NCBI RefSeq assembly: GCF_000208745.1
Contig: NC_030856.1
Span: forward strand, 17,123,429-17,187,428
Length of the DNA stretch: 64,000 nucleotides
Reading direction: 5' to 3'
Origin: Theobroma cacao
Lineage: Eukaryota; Streptophyta; Magnoliopsida; Malvales; Malvaceae
Shown: piece after piece, positions 46,921-59,500 of the stretch
Layout: every line of letters begins with the position of its first letter
How positions within the stretch are numbered: position 1 is the first letter of the stretch
Position numbers and translations under genes: made by a program
The notes under the pieces: model-generated
Database searches by the model: none
What the model saw: only the letters and a program-made list of their open reading frames with translations
What the model was told of the DNA's origin: nothing

Positions 46921-47552
46921 ACCTTGATCAGGACAACATCGAAGTAATTCTTTGCATTTTTCCCAAGACTCATACAATGGTTCAGAATCATGCTACGCGA
47001 ATGATGTGATGTCATTCCTTATTTTTGATGTCTTTGTCGGAAGAAAGAACTTAGCAAGGAACTTTTGAGCAAGATTATCCCATGTTGTTAATGAGCTAGT
47101 ACAGAGTGCCTTCAGCCATGCTTTAGCTGTATCCCTCATTGAGAAAAGGAAAAGCCTTAAATGAATTGCATCATCTGTGACAGCATTTTGTTTAAAAGTA
47201 TCACATATCTCCAAAATGTTTGATATATGGCCATTTGGATCGTTATTTGGTAGACCCCCAAATTGGACTGAAATCTGAATTGTGGTGATGATAGCCAGCT
47301 TGATCTCAAAATTATTGGCTTGAATAGCTGGCCTACGAATGCTTGATGAAATCCCTTGCACCAATGGAACAACATAATCCTTTAAGGAATGATTTTCAAC
47401 AACTACTTGCTCTTGGATTTGTTATTCATCTTGGTGATCAACCATTGCATTTATTTGAGCAAAACTTTGTTGATTTTCTCGTTGAAGTCTGTGGAATGTT
47501 CCCTTGATTTTTGGATCAAAAGGAACAATCGCGAACTTTTTGCTTTACTCAT
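46921..47552 (-). pseudogene. gag: Athila-like gag, N-terminal half
   Basis: The minus strand opens with MSKAKSSRLF at 47552, about 100 bp after the primer binding site. After a frameshift an open stretch at 46993-47364 (123 codons) shows RRPAIQANNFEIKLAI, QFGGLPNNDPNGHISNILEI, AIHLRLFLFSMRDTAKAWL and NLAQKFLAKFFLPTKTSKIR, the capsid motifs of Athila gag. The end, ESWEKCKELLRCCPDQ, meets the insertion of element D at 46921. Confidence 0.88.
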
Positions 47553-47651
47553 AAAATGACAAAATGAACCTACATAATAAAGAAATAAAGCTTAAATTAA
47601 GATGAACTTGTGGAATTTTAATATTAGCAAATAATAAAGAAAGCAAAATCC

Positions 47652-47666
47652 TCGACAACGGTGCTA
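47652..47666 (-). other. Primer binding site of Athila-like element (tRNA-Asp type)
   Basis: Minus strand TAGCACCGTTGTCGA differs by few bases from TGGCGCCGTTGCCGG, the complement of the plant tRNA-Asp 3' end used by Athila elements. It is preceded by AGTTTT, as usual in that lineage. Confidence 0.8.
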
Positions 47667-47672
47667 AAAACT

Positions 47673-48025
47673 TGTTCTTTAATTTTCACACAAGTGCATG
47701 TTATCACAAACAAGTAATACAATGATAGCATCTGAGCGCTTGGCTCATTTGTTGACGCATGATCCCCTTGCCAACAGAGCGGGTTCAAATCCCCCTTCCT
47801 TCAATTATAAAAAAAAGTAATATAATAATAAGTAAAGTATCATTCCCATAGGGATTTGTTCGTACATTTTTACTAAATACTAAAATATTATAACAAATCA
47901 ATCTTATTTAAGTAACCAAAATTTGGAAAAATCAATTGAAACCAAATTAAAATATGCACTAAATTAACTAGCAAAAAGAAAATATATTTCAGAAAGACAA
48001 TAGACTCAAGACCTAGGATTATGGG
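47673..48025 (-). mobile_element. Athila-like 5' LTR, 3' segment
   Basis: LTR terminus at 47673; contains the SINE at 47728-47815 and matches 11791-12041. The ATGGG at its right end is the TSD of the solo LTR that follows. Confidence 0.8.
47728..47815 (+). mobile_element. tRNA-derived SINE (88 bp)
   Basis: It has an A-box-like TGGCTCATTTGTTG at 47741-47754, a B box GGTTCAAATCC at 47782-47792 and an A-rich tail at 47808-47815. It is flanked by 15-bp direct repeats AGTAATACAATGATA (47713-47727) and AGTAATATAATAATA (47816-47830), which differ at two positions. The orthologous Athila LTR at about 11835 lacks the insert, giving the empty site. Too short and poorly folded for a working tRNA gene. 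Confidence 0.8.
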
Positions 48026-49882
48026 TGATGGGTTTGGCTATGGATGGCATGTTCAAAATAAGCAGCAGAAAGAAAATTAAAACTTTATAACTAAACAACA
48101 AAAACATGCCTCAACCCATTGATCACCTTGGTGATATTTAACACATAAAAGCACCAAATAAATTATTGTTTAGAAAGTTACCTTGCCAAGTAATTTCGCA
48201 ATCACAATGGAACTTTTCAAAGCAATCCCACGAACACCACAAGGAGAAAAAACACTAGCCAATCAAGTGCTTGGCCTGTAATAGTAGTACACACGATTGC
48301 ACTTGAACCTTCAACAAAGGAGAAAGTTTTTAACTATACTTTGTGCTAGCAAAAAGGACAACAATTGTTCTTTTCTTCTTTTTCACAATCTTAGTCGAAC
48401 CTTTCTTGAAAATTGCCTCATAAGCAATTTTCTCTTTCACACAAAGAGAGTGGTGGCAATGAAAGAAAACGTTTTTCTTTTTCTGACAAAAAATACATTT
48501 TCTTCAATTGTGAAAAAATCTCATCTGGAAAATAGTTAAAAGGTGACTTATATTGTTAAGTTAAAATAATTTCAATTTTACAATTAAGCCCTCAATATTA
48601 TAACACATTATAATATTGGGCCCATTACTTAATTAAACTCTTGTAATTTAGTCCTTGGAAATTAAAATCAAAATTAATTTCCTTTAAATTTTGCAAACAA
48701 GGCCTTATAATTATAAAATATTATAATTATGCTAAAAACTTGATTAAACTTTTTAATTAAGTTTATAGAAGTTAATTACCTAGCATGTGATTTAAGTCTA
48801 ACTTAAATTGTCACTCTCCTAATTTAATTCAAATGCAATCATTGTGTGTGACCTATAAGGTTCCTAACATGTTGGCAATGGAATTGATTAATGACTTAAT
48901 TGATTAATATAAATTTCAATCAATTAATTTATAATCAATTCCATACACCAAGATTGGCATCTAGCAATACATCATGGCCACCCAATTGTTGGGAGAGTCA
49001 AAGGGTTCTTTGACAACCTTTCAGTGTACAGTCTATCAGTGTAATTCATTCTTTCATCATATATCTTGGAGATGATAAGAGCTTGGTACAGTGTCTACTG
49101 TTATTGACTTGCATATTTGTTCCTACAATTATAGCATTAGCTTTATAGAGAGTTATGAAACCTTTTTCATAATCTCCATGTCGCCTTAGTCAAGGACTTC
49201 AATAATCTAATGTTAACCAATAACTAATAAGATATGTCCTCTAAAACACTTGAGGTGATGATTCCTATCTTAACCACTCATTTGCCTTCATATGCTTCAT
49301 ACTATACCCAAAAGCATCCTGTTTTGGCATCCTTGGTTAGGCACCCATAGGGATGAAATCAAAGCATAGCACTCCACACATAAGACAACCTAGTGTCTCA
49401 AGTCTAGAGAGTATTTTGACAACTGACACATGAGAAGTGTTGCATAGACACTAGAGTGTATTACCAAATGCATTTTCATGGCGAGTCATGTTCAGTGAAC
49501 TTGCTCTCCTACGCAAGCACCTATATTTTAGTTCCAAGTATCTCTATACTTCAATCTATGAGATCGATTGCTTACTTCCAAAGTAAAGAACATAGAATAT
49601 ACTAGTCTCTAAGCATTATTGATGTTCAGTCTCAATGATACATTGATCAAGAACATTTTGAGATTATGCTTTGATGCATAAGAATCTCATAATTGCAACC
49701 CATTACAGTTTCCTTTCAAGCATATTAATCTCATGGACTTCATCCAATTAGACTTATAAGTCATTATAATTAATGTCTTATTGATTAAGGAAAACCTCTA
49801 ATCATTCAACATGAATGATACTATTGCATGATTGGAATCAAGCCTCAACTAATCCTAATTGGGTGCAGGGCTCGTCCTAACA
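48026..49882 (-). mobile_element. Solo LTR with perfect TSD ATGGG (1857 bp)
   Basis: Ends TGATGGG and CCTAACA, with ATGGG at 48021-48025 and 49883-49887. On the minus strand it begins TGTTAGGACGAGCCCTGCAC. Long stretches (for example 49480-49620) resemble the copia-like solo LTRs at 31171 and 50528, so it is a diverged member of the same group. Confidence 0.85.
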
Positions 49883-50527
49883 ATGGGTTCATTCCACACT
49901 TCATCTGATACCAGTTTCTCTTATTATTTATCTTCCTGGGTGCTTTTGCTAACCTAGGATCTAAGACTATGTACAAGTCTCCATTGAGGTGCTTACAAAA
50001 ATACCTTACTTAATGAGTTTACTATATGTCTATAGAAATCAATTAAATTAATTTCATTAAGATAGAGTCTTAACTTTGCCATGTATGGCAATTGGCATAT
50101 GTCTACTTGGATCATGAATCAGATCACCTAAGTGATATGACTTAAATCTTAGTCTAATCTAAAATCTCTCTATCGAGTCTCAATTAAATTCACAAATCAA
50201 TTAATTATTGATAAGACAATTAAAAGCATTAAAAACATATTTGAATAAGCAAAACTAAACCCATTCATGATAAAAAAAAGATGAACTAATATTCAAACTA
50301 CATGTTGAATTCCACCATAATCCTAGAAAAGCAAATTATTTCATGATATTTAAAGAAATCATTATCCAAAGAAATTTAACCATGAATTCAAACCAAGAAA
50401 ATAAGTATAACACAAAAGAGAGAAATAAACTAATGTTGAAGCTTTGTTGATCTTGAATCTCTCTCAATTACTCTTGTTCTCTTGCTTGATTCTTAGCTCA
50501 AAATATCCAGAAAAGCTACTGCCATTT
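49883..50527 (-). mobile_element. Athila-like 5' LTR, middle segment
   Basis: Matches 27875-28530 of the 3' LTR. Interrupted on both sides by solo LTRs. Confidence 0.8.
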
Positions 50528-52223
50528 TGCTGGGATTCGACCTCATGCTTAAACATGAAAATAATCAATAAATTAAAATTATAACGTAGCAAAATGATAA
50601 ACTAATACTAAATCAGAGAAACAGTCAAATCTTACAGGATCAATGTTTGTGTATTTCATGTAACTTTCAAATTAATTATGAACACTCATAAGTTTAAAAG
50701 TTACATACCTTGCTCTAGATATCATAATCAATAGCCAATTAAATCAAAATCTTTACTTCTTCATCTTTAGGATTTTTCAAATCTTCAACCACCTAAGTGT
50801 TTGGCCTCTAATAGTAATCCACATAGTGACTGAATAAGACTTTCTCAAATGTAGGATTTTTCTTGTACTAGCAAGTTTTGTTTTTAAAACAAAAGGACCA
50901 AAAATTCTTGCCAAATCTTATTTTTGTCAGACAAAGAAAACTATTTATTCTTTTCTTATTTTATGAAACAACTGAGAAGTGGTTTTTGAGGCTTAGAGTT
51001 TTTTTTTTTTAGTTTGCTAACATAACATATTTATATAGCCAAACTAATTTGTGACCCTAAATACAACAGTTGTACTTCAATTTAATTAAATATCTAAGAA
51101 CTCAATTAATTTCTCACTTTATTTTGGCCTCTTTAATTAAGTCCAACTTAATTAATTATCCTTATTTAATCCTAATCATGCCACTTAATGTGTGTGACCC
51201 ATTAGGCTTCTAACATGTTGCCAATAAATATAAATCATAATCAAATATCAATCTGATAATTAATTTATATTTATAGATCATGAGCGGCATCTAGCAATAC
51301 ATCATGACCATCAAAATGTTAAAGAGTCAATTAAAGAGTTTGACAAAGCCCTTCAGTGATTAGCCTCTTAGTGCAATATGGTCCTTTCATCAAATATCCT
51401 AGATATGTCATTAAGCATGGCTCAGTGTCTACTTATGACATTCTATATTAGTTCTCATAATTCATGACTATCCTTATGAATTTAGGAAACTAACTTTCCT
51501 CAAATTCATCATGCTTTGGCCAAAGACTTTATACAAGTTAATCAAGAATTGAGAACAAATGAGATACATTCCCTCATATCACTTGAGGTGATGAATCCTC
51601 TCTTAACCACTCATTCCCCTTCGCATGCCTCATGGCATACCCAACAACACACTATTTAGGCATCTGGTCGCCTCCAGATCTGTAAGAGTGAAATCAAAGT
51701 ATGTCATTCTCCATACAAGATGAACTGGTGTCTCAAATCCAAGGACTAGTTGCACGACTATCACATGAGAATATTTTCCATAGACATTTGAGTGACATAC
51801 CAAATAGAGTTCTCATAGCGGGTCATGTTCAGTGAACTTGTTCTTTAACAAGCACCTACATGTTATCCATAAGTATTCCATATACTTCAATCTATGGGAT
51901 CAATTGCTTACTTCCCAAGAGGCTTAACATGTACCAATCTTTGAGAATTGCAAATGCCCTGTCTTGACAATACAATGACTAGGAACAATTTTAAGAACAT
52001 GGCTTTTATGCATAGTGATCTCATAAGTGTAACAACTTTACAATTTTCTTACAAGGCCTTTATGTTCCATGGGCTTCATCCAATTAATACTTAATGACTC
52101 CTTATTATTGCACTAACATGAAGGAAAACCTCTATCACATATAGTTATGTGATTAAGTATGCATTAAATGACAATATATATATTTCTTGATCAATCCAAT
52201 TGGCTCAAGGGCATATACCAACA
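50528..52223 (-). mobile_element. Copia-like solo LTR (1696 bp)
   Basis: Inverted copy of 31171-32948: on the minus strand it begins TGTTGGTATATGCC at 52223, has TATATAAATATG near 51030, and ends near 50528 with CGAATCCCAGCA (one base changed). Flanks CATTT and CGTTC are only partly alike, so the TSD has decayed. Confidence 0.8.
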
Positions 52224-52992
52224 CGTTCACCCCTCTGAATGCTTTGAAAGAGGTCCATTGAATAGGTTTAAATAAACCTAATTTCTATATTCTAGTATAA
52301 AAAGTTATTTTTGGAAAGCAGTGTAGCATCATAGCAATGCTTCCTTGGCACTGTGGTGTTGTGCTGTTGTCTGTGATGCCATGGAGCTACTTTTTCTCTA
52401 GCCTCGGGAAAATGCATGATGCACTCCATTTGTCCACCGCTATGCCCATGCTCTTCCTAGCATTTCAGCCTTAGTTCCCTCAATGTTGCAGCTTTGAGTA
52501 ACTCAAGGCCGCGGCCTCTAGTCAACATACTACCTTGTGCAGAACTATAGCTATCTAATGTCTTTCAATGCGAATTTCACCTTGATCTGATCCAAACTCG
52601 GTGAAATGGTAAACATGAAAATTGTATCCCCGTTCTCTTAGCCTTCCAATGGATCAATAATCACATCAATTGGACTTCTGTAACACAAGTTATCCTTGAA
52701 ATACAGCAATATGCACGATTGAAGCCTTCACCATACTTGTGTGTTTTTAACTCAAATTAACCTTTCTCATCAAATATCCTACAAAAACCATGTGAGAAAT
52801 CAACAATAACTATTCTTAAATAAATGAAAGTAAAATTAAACTAAAATAACTTAAATTAACAATCAACATGTAATCTAATTTGAACTAGAAAAACATTTAA
52901 AATGCTAAAATCTGAACCTAAAATCTCTAAGATCTAGCTACTTAAGCCCTAAAAAATTTGTCAGAATACCTCTATATAATAGAGTTATCACA
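52224..52992 (-). mobile_element. Athila-like 5' LTR, 5' segment
   Basis: Starts on the minus strand with TGTGATAACTC at 52992 and matches 28540-29253. The module core is at 52593-52690 in reverse. Its outer neighbour is a polypurine tract, not a TSD. Confidence 0.8.
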
Positions 52993-53255
52993 CCCCCAAA
53001 CTTAAGATTTTGGTAGTACTCGAGCAAAACATGAATAAAATGCAATAACCTAAATGAAGAAAAACTTTTAAAATGAAGTCAATTACACCAACTCATTAAT
53101 CACCTTTAATATCTTCAAAAGTTAATACATATTCTCAACTCTAAGCAACACACAAATATTATTCAAGTTCATGCTGTAATTCCAATGCAAGCTTATCGTC
53201 AAATGGATTTTCATATGTGTGTGAAATCTTTCTACCTAGAATATTATACAATCTG
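52993..53255 (-). mobile_element. Second Athila-like copy: polypurine tract and 3' region, part 1
   Basis: The minus-strand polypurine tract AAGTTTGGGGG at 52993-53003 adjoins the LTR start, and the following sequence matches 29266-29515. It continues at 57115 beyond the solo LTR. Confidence 0.8.
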
Positions 53256-56200
53256 TGCAACGACCTCTCCCCGGTCACTGCCGGCGTCCAAGACTTTCGA
53301 AAAAGACTCGCCAAGTCTCGAACAAGCCTGTCTAGAATTTGCTCGTTAATCCACTACATTCAATCACCATATAATATTGATAGTTTCATATATTAAATTG
53401 AACCATAAATATAAAAATTAATACAAACTTTATCCTTTTATTCGTAAGTATATGCATTAAAATCTATAATCTCCAAATTAATGATTATATAAAAATTTAG
53501 AATTCGTTTACAACTTAATAAATAAAATGCTACGACTTGACCTCTAACAGTGGAGCGACTTAGAATAAAATGCTAGGAGATGCCTTTACCTATTCATGGT
53601 GGACCGAACGCGTCACCGACTACATGCTAGGCTGATCCCTATTTGCAAAAGGGAAATAAAAGGGTGTGAGTCTCATAGACTCAGTGATAATCATCGACTC
53701 AGCGAGTAGGGTGTAGATGGGAAAATAAGCAAATGGCAGATCAGTTGAATATAAAAATGCAAGATTATAAAAGTAATTCATTTCAAGCGAGGGTTTGTGC
53801 CTTATAAAGAAATCGAGAATTTCTTATAAAGTATAAATGATCGAGGTAATAAAATTTTCCACATCAAAATATATTAATAATCATTCTCGACTCAAATCAA
53901 TAAAATTTAGCAAGCTCCCGCAAAACCAAATAATATTTAAAATCATGCACAAATCATAACTCGCCCTATATGCGAGGAATTACATATTCATTTCATAAAT
54001 AAACAAATAGGGAAGCTACGAAAAACCATTTAATTCCTTTTTCACCATGTAGAGAAATATAATTCATAATATTAAAACTTATTTCAACTCATATAAAACC
54101 ATTACATTTTTGTAAAAAAAAACAACATGGCTTATGACTTTCTTAAAAACTTGGCTTATGCCAAAATCATTCTCATACTCAGTTGTTAAGGATACCTTGG
54201 CCTGGGGCTATCCCAACCGAGTCTGCCAAGGCTATTAAAAAGTCATGTACGCATAAATCATATTTTTATTTTGAAAACGTAGTCGTTTTTAGACATTGGC
54301 TGAGTTCACCCTCACGTGGTGGTTCAACGTGAAGTGAACTCTAAAGTTATACCTCAGGAGTTACCCTACATGCCTCTCTAACTGAAGTAAGAATATAACG
54401 GGGTTACCGTGCCCCTCTAATAGGATGGTCCACAGAACCCGCCCATTACAGCAAGCTAAACCCACCATACAATAAAATTTGCAATATCATGACATGGTAA
54501 TTATTTTACAACCTAGCCTATCGAGGCAAACAACAATTTATACATTTTCAACACATTTACCAATCCAGCCAATCATGCCCATATTATCATAAGCCATTCG
54601 ATTCAAAATACAATTTATAACACAACAAGTAGCAGTTTCCAATTACTCTTGAATTTCTTGGTTAAAATGAAATCACCTTTTAAAAGAATTCAAATTTGAT
54701 CTTCAAGGGGATATTTTAAATCTTTCTCAAAATATCAATCCCCACATCATGTTAAAACTCTTTTTTCATAAAATGTTCATTGTAAATATTTGCATGATAT
54801 TTTGTATCAAAATAGCATGGTGAATATGTAATAAATTTCATGAATGCACACCACACAAACAATAAGGCACAATTTCCTTTGATATAAATCTTTTCGAAAA
54901 GCTTGTTTCCCGGTTTAAAACACTTTACGTCTAATATATATATATATTTCGAATGATTACTAAAAATAACTTACAGCCACAATTTCTTAAAATTCTATCA
55001 ACACATGCTTTCCATAAATTTTGCACTTCATGTAAACTATACGTACATGTATATATATATTGAATTTTTAAAATTGACACCCCCTACTCACCTCATAATA
55101 GTGGGATATTACTTCACTATTGATTCGTACGCGTATATAATTATTCCTATTTGTCGATCACATACTTCGTTCAGCACACCTCCACGACAAACTTTCCTAG
55201 CAACAATTTAAACTCAGTATACTTAATCACACATTTGTATGAGTAGCAACTTAATTAAAAATTTCTTAAGCAACTTGCATATTTTTCATCCAAAATATGC
55301 ACAATATTAAACGACCCATAAACCTTAAAATATAACATTAACTTACCATTGGGCCTTTATCATTTCTTTATGACCTTTGGGCCCCCTCCATGGGCTTCTC
55401 CATTTTTCCTATTTGGGCTAAACCTATTTATTTTTTATTTCCTATTGGGCCATGCCCACTTATTTTCTATTGGGTCATGCCCATTTTTATTTTCTATTTC
55501 TTTTCTTTTCTTTTTCTTTCTTTTTCTCTCTTCCACGTTTCTTCTTTTTTTTTTCTTTCTAGCCCGTCACTCCTTTCACCACCATGGCTTCCTCTCTTCA
55601 CCACTGTGGCTTCCTCTCTTCCTTTCCTCTCAAAATCGGTCACCAAAAGCCTCATTTTCTCATCGTTTTTGCTGCCAATTTCTTCTCTAAAATCAGTAGA
55701 TTTTCAACTCAAATTTCCAACAACAAAACTTCTCAATTTTGGCAGCACAAAGCTATCCAATTTTCCTACACAAACTACAAGCAAACAGCTCCAATTTCTT
55801 TGCACAAATTGGCAGCAAACAGCTTAAATTTTCAGCAGCCAAAGTTGTCCTTCAATGGCAGCAAAAACCTCCAAAAATTTCGTGCAACAAATTTACACAA
55901 TTTTAGAAGCAAAAACCTTGAATTTTTAGCACCAAAATTAGCCATAAAAACCTCAAAAATTCCAGCAATTAACCTAAAAGAAAAATCAGCTTTCTTACCT
56001 TAAAATTTTCAGCTTTTTCTTCCTTGAAAAATTGAAGCAAAAAGCTCTCTTTTCCTCCCTCAAAGTGCAGCAAAATCGTGCCAAGAAAAGAGCAGAATTT
56101 TCTTTCCTTTTCTCTTCCTCTCCCACGGTTTTTCTTTCCTTTTTCCTTTCTTTTTTTTTGCTCAGCTTTTGGTTCTTTCTTTCCACTTCATAACCGACTT

Positions 56201-57114
56201 CTCTCTTCTATCTCTTTTCTTCTCAAATGGTCAGCTATTTCTCTTTTTCTTCTTTCCTTTATTCTTTTGTTCAGCCCCCCCACCTTACATTTCTTCTTAC
56301 TTTCTTCTTTTTATTTTCATTTCATTTCTTTACTCCATCACACTTGTCTAGCTACCCACTCCACTTGGTTCCAAATTTATTATTATTCCAAATGACTTTG
56401 ACTTTTCTTCATTCCCATCCAAACCACATCATTCCCATCCTTTTTATTTCCTTATTATTTTATTATTTATTTATTTTATTCTCTCTAAATAATGCAATTT
56501 ACATGTAATTCCTCAACTTCATTTTATTTGGTACTCAATCTTCCAATTTTCGTATCTTAAAATTTGATCATTCCGACATGTTTAAAAATTCTAATTTTCT
56601 TCTATCTTTCTTCCTTTGCTTACACGTGTATAATCAAAATATTGAGATCACATTTCAACATGGTGTCACCATAATATTTAAATATTTACTTACCCACGTT
56701 GGCTCGATTTAATAAAATCATGCTGACACAATTATCGTTTTTTTCCTTCAAAATTCTTCTTTACTTCTTCTCCCCCACTTAAATTAGTCATATTCCATTT
56801 TTCATGACTAATTTCGACAACATATAAAAAATTAATATTTTAATATTATTTTATTTCAAAAATTTTCACTTGCCTTCTTTGGTCCCGAAACACATCATTA
56901 CATCTCGGTTTACTTCCAGATCATCCTTTCGCTTACTAATTCCTCTCCAAAAAAAATATTATTATTTAATTATTATTTCTGCACGCGCAAAGCATTTTAT
57001 TCTTGAACATTCTTTCATCCTTTGTCGCTCTTTAGCATGCCAATTCACATCAAACGATCATTCGTTTGATCAATAAGGTCTTATTTGTGTCCAACGAGGG
57101 TTCGGGGTATTACA
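53256..57114 (-). mobile_element. Gypsy-like solo LTR (3859 bp)
   Basis: On the minus strand it begins TGTAATACCCCGAACCC at 57114 and ends ...GGTCGTTGCA at 53256. Flanks ATCTG (53251-53255) and ATTCG (57115-57119) fit a decayed TSD, and the Athila sequence is continuous across it (compare 29505-29530). A strongly pyrimidine-rich plus strand at 55490-56470 probably corresponds to the leader. The open frames there are low-complexity. Confidence 0.8.
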
Positions 57115-58370
57115 ATTCGGATAAGTTTATGTTCATGTAAAATTCAAATAAGTAATTGAATTCCAAAAATTTACTTTTCATCTCCCTCTCCACTAGTGTA
57201 GACGAAGACTAAGTTAAGGATCAATAGGACTTTAATTAGCTTGTAATGTATGACTAGGGTCAAGGTGGGATAAAATAGTGTGTAGCTCAAATCATCCTAA
57301 GCACATAGTCAATCTAGGATGTATTTAGAGTTTTATTTTCCTTCACCTAATAGACCCTTTTTTTCTTCTCTTTTGTTCAACACTTCAATCTTCTTCTTCT
57401 TCTTTTTTTCTTTTTCTCAATTTCACACCCCTAAACTTATTCATTGTAATGGGCAGTGAGATGAATATAACCATACTTTTTAACTTTTCATTATTTTTCA
57501 TCTTTACTTCCTCTTTCATTATTTAGCTTCTAATTCTTTCTAAATTAACTTATGCACTTAAGAATGAGGGATGCAAAAACTGAAATTATTTATTTAAGGG
57601 TCTAGGCTACAAATGGGGCAACTAAGGATAAATTATGTAAAGGAAAGGTAAAAAGGCTCAATTGGTTCTAAGATGGCCTAAATCATCTTCTTAACTAAGA
57701 ATAGCCTAGGATTTTGAATTAGGAGAGAATCAAACAAATTCTAGAACTCAATACATAATTCAAAAATTATATTTACATAGACCTTCTCTAAATATGCATA
57801 ATGAATCTAGGCAAAAAATAGAGTGCTCAAATTGTAGAAATTTCATCTTAACTATAAAACTTAGCATAAAAATTTACATAACAATCAAACAATATTCACA
57901 TGCTTCAAAGATTCAAAATAGAATATAATTAAATTATCATCATTAGATAGGTAAATTGAATGAAATTGGTGCAATTAAATCTAGCTCAAGTTTTTAAAGC
58001 AAGCATAAATAAAAAAAAAATAATTAAAATAAACTAACATAAAAATATCACAATAACTAATAACAATAAAACCCTCCCCCAAAACTTAAATTGCACATTG
58101 TCCTCAATGTGAAAGGCTAAAAAGAATAAAAAAATAACCTTCGTATCAATGGTGGCAGTGCAATGAAAGCTCTAATTTTATTTTTCCTCATCTTCATGCT
58201 TTCCAAACTTGCACACTCAACAAAAAAGCTAGGGAAAGGTTATAACAACTTATTTAAATAAAAAACCAAAACTAACTAAAATAAAAACTAAATCTAAAAT
58301 GATATAGCTTAGGTTGCCTCCTGATAAGTGTTTCTTTACAGTCACTAGGTTGGCTATGATACCCCTTTTA
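57115..58370 (-). mobile_element. Second Athila-like copy: 3' region, part 2
   Basis: Matches 29515-30785, including the CATTGAGGACAATGTGC and AAGTTTTGGGGG runs (near 58075-58110). Homology ends near 58370, so pol of this copy is absent. Confidence 0.75.
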
Positions 58371-59500
58371 CAAATATGTGTAAAAAAGAGTAATAGCAAA
58401 GATTTCCCTTAAAAAGGTTGAGTGTTAAAGGTTTAAGCTTGGGCACAAAAAGAAGAAATAATCTCACAAATATTAACTCAAGGAACTGAATGAGCTTAAA
58501 TGGCTTTAAATGCTTTATGGAAGACTAAAATGATGTTTAGAGAGGTATAAAGATGTAGAAGCTCTCTCTCTAGGGTTTTCAAATGTAACGTTGGTCTTTT
58601 CTACCTTTAAAATGAATCAAGGGTGACCTTTTATTGTCTCAAGGATGTTTAAAGTCATTAGACACAAGTTTGAATTAGATTTAGCCATTGGTGTGCTTGT
58701 AGGGTTAATTCTCACAATCTTAAGGTTGACTATGGTTCCACAAAATCTTGAATTAAGGCTTCTATCCTAACTCTTGAGGTCTTCTATTCAATCTACTTCC
58801 AAAAAGCTTTTGATATTTGAAGTTTGGCTTGGTATTGTCAATTATAGGTGCTTAAAGGCCGACTATGGCTTCTTAAATCACTGATTCTTGCAAGTGTTCT
58901 GACTAAGGATTGACTATAGCTTCATCAAGGTTGACTATGGCTTTTTAAATCTGGAATTGTACTTACATTATGTCTCAGGGTCGACTATAGCTTCTATAAA
59001 GTCAGTTATGGCTTTATTTTTTGGTGATTTTTCATCCATCTTGCCACAAGGTTGACTATGGAGCTTACAGGGTCGACTATGCCTTCTTATAATTCATAAT
59101 GTTTTAGTCATTCTTCAACCATTCTATGATAGAGTTGATTTTTGATTCTCTAGGGTATATTCTTGCCTTGTGTCTTCAATATTACTTAACTCTTTTACTC
59201 TTCGCTTCAACCGTTTGTTTTATGCTTCTTTCCTAGTATCAAGAATCAATTCAAGTATGTTTGCTTTACATTTACTCAGCTAAAGACTCAATGTTTGAAA
59301 AAGCTTTGTGATGGCTTCTAATCATTAATTTGCTTTCCAAACATTTTTATGGTATTAGGAGGATAAAAACATGATATTAGGCAATTTCAAATTCTTATTA
59401 CCAAGATATCGTGCAATTTTGTCAAATCAAAATATAAGATATTCAATTCTAATAGAAGTATTTTGTAACTCAAGGGATTGACCCTTATCAAGGGCAAGTC
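58371..59500. mobile_element. LTR-like repeat rich in GTCGACTA motifs (tentative)
   Basis: Contains about nine copies of GGTTGACTATGGCTT or GGTCGACTATAGCTTC between 58725 and 59090, a motif also seen in 10360-11700. No coding domain or clear LTR ends; the boundaries are approximate. Confidence 0.4.

Noticed and set aside
47728..47815. Possible tRNA gene
   Set aside because: B box present, but no credible acceptor or anticodon stem, an A-rich tail and flanking direct repeats: a SINE.
55349..56508. Several overlapping open frames of 90-145 codons, some resembling membrane proteins
   Set aside because: They come from a pyrimidine-rich strand (TTC/CTT runs) within a solo LTR. Phe/Leu/Ser-rich peptides in all frames are a composition effect.
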